DNA from: Faeciplasma sp900553675
GTDB lineage: Bacteria > Bacillota > Clostridia > Oscillospirales > Ruminococcaceae
Assembly (NCBI GenBank): GCA_958428235.1
Contig: CAUAFG010000018.1
Span: 1-47,617 of the forward strand
Reading direction: 5' to 3'
DNA: 47,617 nucleotides
Shown here: piece by piece, positions 26,366-34,038 of the stretch
Position numbering within the stretch: position 1 is the stretch's first letter
How the letters are laid out: the number at the start of each line of letters is the position of its first letter
The notes under the pieces: model-generated
The model's database searches: none
Seen by the model: only the letters and a program-made list of their open reading frames with translations
Told to the model about the DNA's origin: nothing
Position numbers and translations under genes: made by a program

Positions 26366-26511
26366 CCCACAAACAAAAGTTGGGCATTTCCGTCCATAAA
26401 TCGAAAACCAATGTATTTTATATGCAGGAATTACCCTGCCAAGCAAAAGTACGGTCAAAGACGGAGGAAATGCGATGTGCGGCGGCAAACAAAAGTACGA
26501 CGATTACAAAT
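26366..26511 (-). repeat. Dispersed ~140-bp repeat, copy C (inverted)
   Basis: This copy is read on the minus strand: leader TTTGTAATCG (26510-26501), box 1 (26487-26461; 22 of 27 positions match copy A) and box 2 (26404-26368, ATTTATGGACGGAAATGCCC). Box spacing is again about 84 bp. With copy B it forms a large inverted pair around 26346-26365. Confidence 0.75.
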
Positions 26512-26574
26512 GATATGCCGCCGTCTCTCCGCAGAGCGCGAAATCTCCAGCGCAAGCAAAACGCAGGAGAGGGA

Positions 26575-26722
26575 GAAAAAACAGTCCAGTGGACTGTTTT
26601 TTGTGGGAGGACGGTAGGCGAAGCCTAACGATTCCCTCAGCCGGGGGTCCTCCTATGGACGCGCGGAGCACGTCCATGACTGCACTCACTCGCGGTTACA
26701 TCAAAACTCAGATATATAGCTA
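26575..26722 (+). repeat. Multi-palindrome element, copy 1
   Basis: The element begins with the palindrome AAAAAACAGTCC/GGACTGTTTTTT (26575-26600), then a CCGGGGG-rich stretch, then GCGCGGAGCACGTCCATGAC and GACTGCA. The same series of blocks occurs inverted at the right edge of the window; this copy carries about 20 extra bases near 26611-26631. Similarity fades through CAGATATATAG to about 26722. The first palindrome could terminate transcription in both directions. The remaining bases to 26795 show nothing I can name. Confidence 0.75.
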
Positions 26723-26796
26723 AACTCTATGTCCAGACAATTTAACTTCTGTCTGTTACTCTGGTATGCACACCCCCATCATCCAAAAACACAATC

Positions 26797-26829
26797 AAAA
26801 AGCCGCCCGCGTTTCCGCAGACGGCTTTA
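26797..26829 (-). terminator. Terminator of rny
   Basis: AAAGCCG and CGGCTTT enclose an inner CCGCG/CGCAG hairpin; on the minus strand the stem is followed by TTTTTGATTG. Confidence 0.6.
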
Positions 26830-26843
26830 ACCACACAAACTAT

Positions 26844-28412
26844 TTACTTAGCGTACTCAACCGCTCTCGACTCTCTGATGATGTTTACCTTTATCTGACC
26901 GGGATAATCCATTTCGTCCTCGATCTTCTTGGCGATATCGCGCGCTACTATTACCATCTTTTCGTCGTCAACCTTTTCGGGGCAGACCATTATGCGAACT
27001 TCTCTGCCAGCCTGAATTGCGAAGGATTTTTCAACGCCCTCGTAGGAGGAGCATATCTCTTCAAGCTTTTCAAGACGCTTGATGTAGTTTTCAAAGTTTT
27101 CGTTTCTTGCCGCAGGTCTTGCCGCCGATATAGCGTCCGCCGCCTGAACAAGAGCCGCGATGACGGAATGAATCTCAACGTCGCCGTGGTGGGCTTCAAT
27201 CGCGTGGATGATGTCGGGAGATTCTTTGTACTTCTTGCAGACGTCAACGCCTATCTGAACGTGGCTGCCCTCGATTTCGTGGCTTAACGCCTTGCCTATA
27301 TCGTGCAGAAGTCCAGCGCGCCTTGCAATTGCGGGGTCAACTCCCAATTCGCTTGCCATCATGCCCGCTAAGTGGGCAACCTCGATAGAGTGGTTAAGAA
27401 CATTCTGACGGTAGCTTGTTCTGTAGTGAAGTCTTCCTATAAGCTTGATAAGCTCGTGGTTCAAGCCGTGAATGTTGGCTTCGAGAACCGCTCTTTCGCC
27501 CTCCGACTTGATAACCTGTTCAACCTCGCGCCGTGCCTTGTCAACCATTTCCTCAATTCTGGTCGGATGTATTCTGCCGTCCTGAATGAGCTTTTCAAGC
27601 GCGATTCTTGCAACCTCGCGCCTTACGGGGTCGAAGCATGAAAGGGTGATAGCTTCGGGCGTATCGTCGATGATAAGGTCAACACCGGTAAGCTGTTCAA
27701 GCGCTCTGATATTTCTGCCCTCGCGACCGATGATTCTTCCCTTCATTTCGTCGTTGGGAAGAGGAACCACGGATACTGCGGACTCGGAAACCTGATCCGC
27801 CGCGCACCTTGCAATGGCAAGGGAAATAAGCTGCCGAGCCTTAGCCTCGCATTCCTCCTTGGCTTGCTGCTCGTAGCTTGCTATCTTAACCGCCTTTTCG
27901 TGAACTAAATCGTCCTCCAGAGATTTTAATAAGTACTCTCTTGCCTGGTCGATTGTCAGCTGGGATATGCGCTCTAACATATCAAGCTGGCTGGCTTTGA
28001 TTTTGTCAGCCTCCTTAAGCTTTTCATCTGCCTGACGCAGCTTTGCCTGAACGTTTTCTTCCTTTTTGTCCAGCGAATCCAGCTTTTTGTCGAGAGTTTC
28101 TTCCTTCTGCTGAACGCGTCTTTCCTGGCGTGAAACCTCTGAGCGGCGCTCTTTCAGCTCGCGCTCGGATTCCATTCTTGCCTTGTAGATTTCATCCTTT
28201 GCTTCAATCAGCTTTTCCTTTTTAAGGGATTCGGCTTTCTTGCGGGCTTCGTCAACGATTCTTGACGCTTCCTGCTCTGCCGAGCCGATCTGTGCTTCCG
28301 CTATTTCTTTTCTGTGCTTTATTCCTGCCTGAAACGCGATACAGCAGCCTATTGCCGCCGCGATTATAAGAACGGCTATCACACAAATAAGTACAATTGT
28401 TAACGGTTCCAT
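26844..28412 (-). CDS. rny: Ribonuclease Y
   Basis: RNase Y is the membrane-bound endoribonuclease that starts mRNA decay in many Firmicutes. The protein (522 residues, normal length) has an N-terminal membrane helix (TIVLICVIAVLIIAAAIGCC), a long charged coiled coil (about 35-200), a KH domain (GRIIGREGRNIRALEQLTGV, about 215-240) and an HD domain with the metal pair in LLHDIGKALSHE and HHGDVE. ATG 28412 follows AAAGGAG; the 61 extra residues of the longer frame are not plausible. Confidence 0.96.
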   Translation of the reverse strand: MEPLTIVLICVIAVLIIAAAIGCCIAFQAGIKHRKEIAEAQIGSAEQEASRIVDEARKKAESLKKEKLIEAKDEIYKARMESERELKERRSEVSRQERRVQQKEETLDKKLDSLDKKEENVQAKLRQADEKLKEADKIKASQLDMLERISQLTIDQAREYLLKSLEDDLVHEKAVKIASYEQQAKEECEAKARQLISLAIARCAADQVSESAVSVVPLPNDEMKGRIIGREGRNIRALEQLTGVDLIIDDTPEAITLSCFDPVRREVARIALEKLIQDGRIHPTRIEEMVDKARREVEQVIKSEGERAVLEANIHGLNHELIKLIGRLHYRTSYRQNVLNHSIEVAHLAGMMASELGVDPAIARRAGLLHDIGKALSHEIEGSHVQIGVDVCKKYKESPDIIHAIEAHHGDVEIHSVIAALVQAADAISAARPAARNENFENYIKRLEKLEEICSSYEGVEKSFAIQAGREVRIMVCPEKVDDEKMVIVARDIAKKIEDEMDYPGQIKVNIIRESRAVEYAK

Positions 28413-28633
28413 GAAATTTCTCCTTTCCTGAAAATTTGTTATTTCAAAAAGTATAATATATATGCAGAATACAAAGATTAAAGGCAAATCTTTATGATAT
28501 AGCTTATAGCATGAATTTATATGATAAACTGTATATAATAAAAGGAAATGCCCTGAATACAAAATCTTTGCATAATACAGCGTAAAGCCGCCCACACGCC
28601 AATATCACATGCGAGCATCCACATACGAATACT

Positions 28634-28662
28634 ATTTTATAATATAATTGTCTATCTGTCAA
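28634..28662 (-). promoter_or_regulatory. Promoter of rny
   Basis: On the minus strand, -35 TTGACA (28662-28657) and -10 TAAAAT (28639-28634) are 17 bp apart. The leader to rny is about 215 nt of AT-rich sequence in which I see no known element. Confidence 0.65.
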
Positions 28663-28763
28663 GTAGATTCGCTTGCATTTTGTTGATTTATTATGAGATT
28701 TCTTATTTTTTTCTTGTATAAGACCGTTCGCATGGATAAATCGCCGAAATTTTTGCAATACTA

Positions 28764-28792
28764 TTGACAAAAAGCGTGCGTTGTGATATAAA
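28764..28792 (+). promoter_or_regulatory. Promoter of the thrS T-box transcript
   Basis: -35 TTGACA (28764-28769) and -10 TATAAA (28787-28792) have 17-bp spacing. Confidence 0.8.
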
Positions 28793-28809
28793 CTATTTTA
28801 TAGTGTTAA

Positions 28810-29052
28810 TGCGTTGATGGGGAAGTCTTAAGCAAAAAGCCTTTCAGAGAGCGTCGGGTTGGTGAAACGGCGCGGCTTTGCAAAAAGAATACCGCCCCTG
28901 AGCAGCAAGCGATGAGCTTGCCGTTTTGCCTGCGATATCTGGCAGAAGCTTGTTATTATTACGAGCAGAGTGAAACCACAAGGTGGAACCGTGTGAATTT
29001 TTAGCTGAAATTTGCACCCTTGATAAGTATATTATCATGGGTGCTTTTTATT
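28810..29052 (+). promoter_or_regulatory. T-box riboswitch (tRNA-Thr sensing) with terminator
   Basis: The leader binds uncharged tRNA-Thr and then allows thrS transcription. Stem I starts at GATGGGG (28816 on) and contains the AGAGAGCGTCGGGTTGGTGA stretch typical of its distal loop region. The likely specifier is ACC (28891-28893, threonine codon), within GAATACCGCCCC. The T-box sequence AAGGTGGAACCGTG lies at 28980-28993. The terminator pairs GCACCC..GATAA (29014-29025) with TTATC..GGGTGC (to 29044) before a T-run. Confidence 0.92.
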
Positions 29053-29080
29053 TTATCAATTTATGTAAGGAGAGATAACT

Positions 29081-30853
29081 ATGAAAATCATCATGCACGA
29101 TGGCAGCATCGAGGAACATTCCTTTGATGAGGAAATAGGCGCGGGCGCACTGCGTCATACTGCGTCGCACGTATTGGCGCAGGCAGTAAAGAGGCTTTTC
29201 CCCGAAACCAAGCTTGCCATAGGTCCTTCTATTAAAGACGGCTTTTATTACGATTTCGACCGCGACGGCGGCTTCTCCAACGAAGATATTGCCGCTCTTG
29301 AAGCCGAAATGAAGAAAATCGTCAAGGAAAACCTTAAGATGGAGCGCTTTACCCTTCCCAGAGCCGAGGCTATAAAGCTGATGGAGGAAAAGGGCGAGCC
29401 TTACAAGGTCGAGCTTATCAACGATCTTCCCGAGGACGAGGAACTCAGCTTCTTTAAGCAGGGCGACTATGTTGACCTTTGCGCGGGTCCTCACGTGACA
29501 TATACCTCCGCAGTCAAGGCATTCAAGCTGACCAGCGTTGCGGGAGCTTACTGGCGCGGCTCCGAAAAGAACAAGATGCTCACCCGTATCTACGGCACGG
29601 CATTTCAGAACAAGACCGATTTAGAGGAATACCTTGCCCGCATTGAGGAAGCCAAAAAGCGCGATCACCGCAGAATCGGCAAGGAGATGGGTCTGTTCAT
29701 GCTTTCTGAGGAGGGTCCCGGATTCCCGTTCTTCCTGCCCAACGGCATGATCTTAAAGAACACCCTTATCGACTACTGGAGACAGATCCACACAAGAGAG
29801 GGCTATGTTGAGGTTTCAACGCCTATTATCCTCAACCGCCATCTTTGGGAGACTTCCGGTCACTGGGATCACTACAAGCAGAATATGTACACCACCGTTA
29901 TCGATGATACCGATTATGCCGTTAAGCCGATGAACTGCCCCGGCGGAATGCTGGTTTATAAGTCTGAGCCGCGTTCTTACAGGGATTTGCCTATGAGAAT
30001 AGGTGAACTGGGACTTGTTCACCGCCACGAAAAGAGCGGCGAGCTTCATGGTCTTATGCGCGTAAGATGCTTTACTCAGGACGATGCCCACATCTTTATG
30101 ACCGAGGAGCAGATAACCTCTGAAATCAAGGACGTTGTAAGGCTTATCGACGAGGTTTACAGCCTGTTCGGATTTAAGTATCACGTTGAGCTTTCAACCA
30201 TGCCGGAGGATCACATCGGCGATGTTAAGGATTGGGAAAACGCTACAAACGCTTTAAAAGCCGCTTTGGATGAGCTTAAGCTTCCGTATGTCATAAACGA
30301 GGGAGACGGCGCGTTTTACGGTCCTAAGATAGACTTCCACCTTGAAGATTCCATCGGAAGAACATGGCAGTGCGGAACCATCCAGCTCGACTTCCAGCTT
30401 CCCATGCGCTTTGAAGCGGAATACACCGGCGCCGACGGAGCAAAGCACCGCCCGATAATGATTCACCGCGTTGTATTCGGTTCGATTGAAAGATTCATAG
30501 GCATACTTATCGAGCATTACGCCGGAAAGTTCCCGACATGGTTAGCACCCGAGCAGGCAAGAATCATGCCGATTACCGATAGAAACAACGACTACACCGA
30601 CGAGCTTATTGCCAAGCTGAAAGCCAAGGGCATCCGCTGCACCGCCGACAAGCGTGCAGAAAAGACCGGCTATAAGATAAGAGAAGCTCAGATGGCAAAG
30701 GTTCCTTATATGATAGTAGTGGGCGACAAGGAGCAGGAGGAAGGCACTGTTGCCGTAAGACTCCGCGATACAACGGCTACTACAACCATGAAGGTTGACG
30801 AGTTTGTTGATATGATCTGCAATGATATCGCAACAAAGGGCAAAAAGGATTAA
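29081..30853 (+). CDS. thrS: Threonyl-tRNA synthetase
   Basis: The enzyme (590 residues) charges tRNA-Thr. The editing domain starts almost at once, with H26 and H30 in RHTASHVLAQA and the Cys-His pair of VDLCAGPHV (about 134-138). The class II core follows: motif 2 RHEKSGELHGLMRVRCFTQDD, motif 3 near HRVVFGSIERFIGILIEHYAGK, and a C-terminal anticodon-binding domain. Most bacterial ThrRS are near 640 residues because of an N-terminal TGS domain; only a stub of about 20 residues is present here. ATG 29081 follows AAGGAGAG and the T-box terminator. Confidence 0.96.
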   Translation: MKIIMHDGSIEEHSFDEEIGAGALRHTASHVLAQAVKRLFPETKLAIGPSIKDGFYYDFDRDGGFSNEDIAALEAEMKKIVKENLKMERFTLPRAEAIKLMEEKGEPYKVELINDLPEDEELSFFKQGDYVDLCAGPHVTYTSAVKAFKLTSVAGAYWRGSEKNKMLTRIYGTAFQNKTDLEEYLARIEEAKKRDHRRIGKEMGLFMLSEEGPGFPFFLPNGMILKNTLIDYWRQIHTREGYVEVSTPIILNRHLWETSGHWDHYKQNMYTTVIDDTDYAVKPMNCPGGMLVYKSEPRSYRDLPMRIGELGLVHRHEKSGELHGLMRVRCFTQDDAHIFMTEEQITSEIKDVVRLIDEVYSLFGFKYHVELSTMPEDHIGDVKDWENATNALKAALDELKLPYVINEGDGAFYGPKIDFHLEDSIGRTWQCGTIQLDFQLPMRFEAEYTGADGAKHRPIMIHRVVFGSIERFIGILIEHYAGKFPTWLAPEQARIMPITDRNNDYTDELIAKLKAKGIRCTADKRAEKTGYKIREAQMAKVPYMIVVGDKEQEEGTVAVRLRDTTATTTMKVDEFVDMICNDIATKGKKD

Positions 30854-30870
30854 TTTGAATCAGCGAAAAG

Positions 30871-30908
30871 GAGCGGAGGGGCAAACAGGTCTCTCCGCTC
30901 TTAAAAAA
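30871..30908 (+). terminator. Terminator after thrS
   Basis: GAGCGGAG (30871-30878) pairs with CTCCGCTC (30893-30900), followed by only two T and then A-rich sequence, so it may be weak. Confidence 0.5.
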
Positions 30909-31176
30909 TAAGAAAAAATTATTTGAAACGCCTGCAACAAAACCGGAAAAATTGCGCACTTAATTAACATAGATGTCAAATGGGGCGGTGAAATCCCCAA
31001 AGTTCCGTCGATATGTGCAAAAATAGCAATGAAAAATCGATGTTTATGTTGAATTTCAACAAACTGAAAATTTTTTAAAACTTTTTGCAACAATCCGGAC
31101 TCATGCTGACACTTATTAGACAGCGGAAAGTTAAAGCCGCGGCGACAACAATGCCGAACAAATTGTTAAATATTAC
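30909..31176. other. Intergenic stretch, no gene seen
   Basis: This AT-rich gap holds a small hairpin GGGG-CGGTGAAAT-CCCC and a GTTGAAATTTCAAC-like palindrome, but no convincing open frame or known RNA. The minus-strand open frame here lacks coding character. Confidence 0.4.
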
Positions 31177-31205
31177 TTGACAAAATTGCGCGTCGGTGTT
31201 ATAAT
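31177..31205 (+). promoter_or_regulatory. Perfect-consensus sigma-A promoter of the surface protein
   Basis: -35 TTGACA (31177-31182) and -10 TATAAT (31200-31205) with exactly 17 bp between them: the full consensus. Confidence 0.92.
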
Positions 31206-31212
31206 GCAGTCG

Positions 31213-31261
31213 TCTCGGTGTTTCCGAGAAAAAAGAAGATCCTTATACCCGTTATAGGGAT
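31213..31261 (+). promoter_or_regulatory. Two hairpins in the surface-protein mRNA leader
   Basis: TCTCGG/CCGAGA (31213-31229) and ATCCTTATA/TATAGGGAT (31239-31261) fold back to back just after the transcription start and ahead of the AAGGAGG ribosome site. Such 5' hairpins commonly stabilise abundant mRNAs; that role here is inference. Confidence 0.6.
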
Positions 31262-31286
31262 AAAAATTAAAAGGAGGAAATTTTTC

Positions 31287-32759
31287 ATGAACATGAAGAA
31301 ACTCATGGCTGTCGTTTTGGCAGTCGTACTTGCCATCTCTGCAATGGCAGTCAATGTTTTTGCTGCTGAAGGCGAAGTTATTCAGATTCCGCTTCGTCCT
31401 AACCAGAACAGAAACTCCAATGCAACCGCAACTTATACAATCGAAGTTCCTATGTATAACCTTTATGGCTATGCAGATTATAACAGCTACCTCGAACTTT
31501 ACCTGCCCAACACCTTCACTGATGATCTTTCCATCAGAACTAACGTAGATTACTACCTCGAAGCTAGCGGCGAAAAGGTTCTCATTGCTCACCTCGAAAA
31601 CTGGAGAGAAGAGACTGCTGCAGATGGAACCAAGACAATCGTTCCTAAGAGCACTGGTAATTACAACGACAACATCTCCACCATTTACGAGACTATCTTC
31701 GTAAACTTCGGTGCTTTCAAGAGAGACTGGAACCAGTGGTCTTCTGGTGAAGATCATTGGGCAACCGTTCCTCAGACTGTTGCTTTCAACACCACCAACA
31801 CCCTTAAGCTCACTGCTAACGTTACCCTCGTAGGCTGGACCAACGGCGGTTACATCCCCGTTCACAGCGATGGTAAGTTCAACAACTCTTGGGAGAAGCC
31901 CGCTGACACTCTCTTCACTCAGCTCTGGACTGCTGGTGACGACTCTATCAAGTCTTACGGCGCTGGCGATGATATCGCTGTAACCGGTTCTAAGATCTGG
32001 GCTAAGAACATGCACACTTCTGTTAGCACTGATTTCTCCAACCCCCTCAAGCCCTTTATGTTCCTTTCTAGCGAAAAGACTGATACCGCTGAGGCTAACT
32101 ATGTAGACCTTACTTGGGATATGACCCTTCTTAACAGAGGTTACATCCTCAATGCAGAGTCTGTTGACCTGGTTGTTAAGTTCCACAATGGTTCTGAGAG
32201 CAACTGGATGGGCGCTACCACCAAGGGTACTGCAATGTACAGACTGTATATGTCCGATACCATGATGAACAGCACTGACATCGGTCAGAACTGGTGGAAC
32301 CTTGGCGGCGGATACAACAGAAGCTTCAAGGATATCGCTTATATGAACATCAACAACGAAGAAGTTAGCGAACTCAGATTTGCTATCTCTCCTGAAAAGC
32401 TTGTTGATACTACCTACGGCTTCAGCGCAGGTATGACCAGCACCTTCAGAATCTTCGCTCAGTATGAGCAGCCTGCAAGCAACTTCTTCCAGGATTCTTG
32501 GTCTATCCACTACAACCACTGGTCCAACAACGCTTACCTCGAAGTTACTCTTCCTGCTGTAGACGATTCTCAGGACCTCAATGCAGATGATCCCGTTCAG
32601 TCTACCGAAGACGGTGACGATCTCCCTGTTGACGACAATCCTACTGAGGATCCTACCGTTGACGAGCCTGAGGATACCAATCCTCCTACGGGTATCGTTC
32701 TCGCAGTTCTTCCTATGGTAGTAGCTGCTGCTGCAGTTGTAGCTTCCAAGAGAAGATAA
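31287..32759 (+). CDS. Abundant wall-anchored surface protein with NPPTG sorting signal
   Basis: The protein (490 residues) starts with a clear signal peptide (MNMKKLMAVVLAVVLAISA..., cleavage near residue 26). A large beta-rich region rich in Trp, Asn and Tyr follows, then an acidic linker (about 425-462, many Asp, Glu and Pro). It ends in NPPTG (465-469), a hydrophobic stretch and KRR, the layout of a sortase substrate. The main domain is not one I recognise. Expression should be very high: full-consensus promoter, leader hairpins, AAAAGGAGG site and narrow codon choice. It could be an S-layer-like or glycan-binding coat protein. The longer frame upstream of ATG 31287 covers the leader and is not real. 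Confidence 0.85.
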   Translation: MNMKKLMAVVLAVVLAISAMAVNVFAAEGEVIQIPLRPNQNRNSNATATYTIEVPMYNLYGYADYNSYLELYLPNTFTDDLSIRTNVDYYLEASGEKVLIAHLENWREETAADGTKTIVPKSTGNYNDNISTIYETIFVNFGAFKRDWNQWSSGEDHWATVPQTVAFNTTNTLKLTANVTLVGWTNGGYIPVHSDGKFNNSWEKPADTLFTQLWTAGDDSIKSYGAGDDIAVTGSKIWAKNMHTSVSTDFSNPLKPFMFLSSEKTDTAEANYVDLTWDMTLLNRGYILNAESVDLVVKFHNGSESNWMGATTKGTAMYRLYMSDTMMNSTDIGQNWWNLGGGYNRSFKDIAYMNINNEEVSELRFAISPEKLVDTTYGFSAGMTSTFRIFAQYEQPASNFFQDSWSIHYNHWSNNAYLEVTLPAVDDSQDLNADDPVQSTEDGDDLPVDDNPTEDPTVDEPEDTNPPTGIVLAVLPMVVAAAAVVASKRR

Positions 32760-32805
32760 TTTCCTCCTTAATCTAAGAGGATAACTCAAAACTAAACAGT
32801 TTATT

Positions 32806-32840
32806 CCCCCGCTTGATGCAGACAGGCGGGGGATTTTTTT
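32806..32840 (+). terminator. Strong terminator after the surface protein gene
   Basis: CCCCCGC (32806-32812) pairs with GCGGGGG (32826-32832), followed by ATTTTTTT. Confidence 0.92.
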
Positions 32841-32976
32841 GTCTGCAATAATCGAAAGCACGAATAGGCAAAGGCACCGACTTCACCTTGCTATCACATT
32901 TCATCATACAGTTTAAACAACCGTTGTATATCTTAAATAAAAAACAAGTTCGTTATCATTATTTTTGTGATAGATA

Positions 32977-33005
32977 TTGACATATGCCGATAAGTTTGCT
33001 ATAAT
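32977..33005 (+). promoter_or_regulatory. Perfect-consensus promoter of the ten-gene transport cluster
   Basis: -35 TTGACA (32977-32982) and -10 TATAAT (33000-33005) with 17-bp spacing. The sequence ACATATGCCGATA overlaps the -35 and spacer and recurs at 33230. Confidence 0.9.
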
Positions 33006-33360
33006 AAATAAGCTAAAGGTAGATTAAAGAGCTTTCAGCGGTTGGCTTATGCCGAAAATCGCACTTAAATGTGTGCGGTTAATGGCGGGAAATGCCGCAT
33101 TAAAGCCTTCATATTTTTAGAGCAAAGCAAATATCTTTTTTATGACAGCACAATTTGTGCAATTTGTCTGAAAAAGTGTTTGCTTATACGTGTTTATGGA
33201 GGTTAATGTACCTATTTTGTACAACTTGCACATATGCCGATATACATCTTGTACATATGCGGGTTCTACTTCATAGATGTTGTGCCACAGCTTGGCACTA
33301 TTGATGAACATCAATGCACAGTATATACAAAACTATGGCTGCATTTACTTGGAGGAAATA
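33006..33360 (+). promoter_or_regulatory. Long structured leader of the transport cluster
   Basis: About 345 nt lie between the -10 box and the first gene. The leader contains several short hairpins (CGCAC/GTGCG near 33061-33078, GCGG/CCGC near 33084-33098, GTGCCA/TGGCAC near 33284, ATTGATG/CATCAAT near 33300-33316). Two overlapping short open frames (33196-33276, 26 codons; 33206-33304, 32 codons) follow a GGAGG. The motif ACATATGCCGATA recurs at 33230-33242, with a weaker form at 33253. No T-run terminator is obvious and it matches no riboswitch class I know. Confidence 0.5.
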
Positions 33361-34038
33361 ATGGAAACTATTCTGGCGACAAACGGTCTGTGCCGCGACT
33401 TCGTCATCGGAGACGGCAGCGTTATCCACGCCCTTAAAAACGTCAACATAACCGTTAACGAAGGCGTGCTGACAATATTAAAGGGCAGGTCGGGTTCAGG
33501 CAAAACCACTCTTATAAACCTTTTGGGAGCGCTCGACAGACCAACGAGCGGAGAGGTATTCTTCGACGGCACCGATATAACAAAGCTGTCCGACGCTAAA
33601 AGAGACGAGCTTCGCCGATATAAAATGGCGTTCGTGTTTCAGTCGGTGGCGCTGATGTCTTCAATGACCGCCTATGAAAACGTCGATTTCGGGCTTAGGC
33701 TTTCAAAATTCCCGTTTGATAAAAGAGAAGAGCGGGTTAAAAAGTGCCTTGAAGAGGTAGGGCTGGCAAAGCGTATGAACCATCGCCCCGGAGAGCTTTC
33801 GGGCGGCGAGCAGCAAAGAGTTGCAATAGCAAGGGCTTTAGCTCACGAGCCAAGGATAATCTTTGCCGACGAGCCTACCGCAGAGCTTGACTCCGCAACC
33901 AGCCACCACATAGTCGAGCTTTTCAAAAAGCTTGTTTTAGAAGAGAAAATGACGATTGTCATGACAACTCACGACCCAAGCCTGTTGGAAATTGCCGACA
34001 GGGTGTACACTTTGGAGGACGGTGAGATAATTGAGTAA
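33361..34038 (+). CDS. ABC transporter ATPase, LolD/MacB class
   Basis: This is a stand-alone ATPase of 225 residues. Walker A GRSGSGKTT (about 39-47), Q-loop AFVFQSVALMSSMT, signature LSGGEQQRVAIARAL, Walker B IIFADEPTAELD and H-loop TTHDPS are intact. The overall pattern (LINLLGALDRPTSGEVFFDG) is that of LolD/MacB/FtsE-type ATPases, which normally work with FtsX-like permeases. None is in the cluster. ATG 33361 follows TTGGAGG; upstream in-frame starts lie in the leader. Its stop overlaps the next start by eight bases. Confidence 0.9.
   Translation: METILATNGLCRDFVIGDGSVIHALKNVNITVNEGVLTILKGRSGSGKTTLINLLGALDRPTSGEVFFDGTDITKLSDAKRDELRRYKMAFVFQSVALMSSMTAYENVDFGLRLSKFPFDKREERVKKCLEEVGLAKRMNHRPGELSGGEQQRVAIARALAHEPRIIFADEPTAELDSATSHHIVELFKKLVLEEKMTIVMTTHDPSLLEIADRVYTLEDGEIIE

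Noticed and set aside
26217..26689. Several short open frames in the repeat region
   Set aside because: They follow the repeat sequence in both strands, overlap each other and lack convincing ribosome sites.
26155..26770. Repeat-rich gap as a possible CRISPR array
   Set aside because: Repeats are few, long, partly inverted and unevenly spaced; they fit dispersed intergenic elements.
28413..28595. 61-residue extension at the start of RNase Y
   Set aside because: RNase Y begins with its membrane helix at 28412 after AAAGGAG; the extension is AT-rich leader.
30860..31093. Minus-strand 77-codon frame after thrS
   Set aside because: No ribosome site and composition of non-coding sequence; it overlaps the thrS terminator.
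31173..32861. 562-codon open frame antisense to the surface protein gene
   Set aside because: It is a shadow produced by the narrow codon choice of the plus-strand gene; it has no ribosome site, no family pattern, and it covers the promoter and terminator of that gene.
33006..33200. Known riboswitch in the leader of the transport cluster
   Set aside because: I compared it by eye with GEMM, preQ1, cobalamin and T-box patterns and found no matching core; it is kept only as an unexplained leader.
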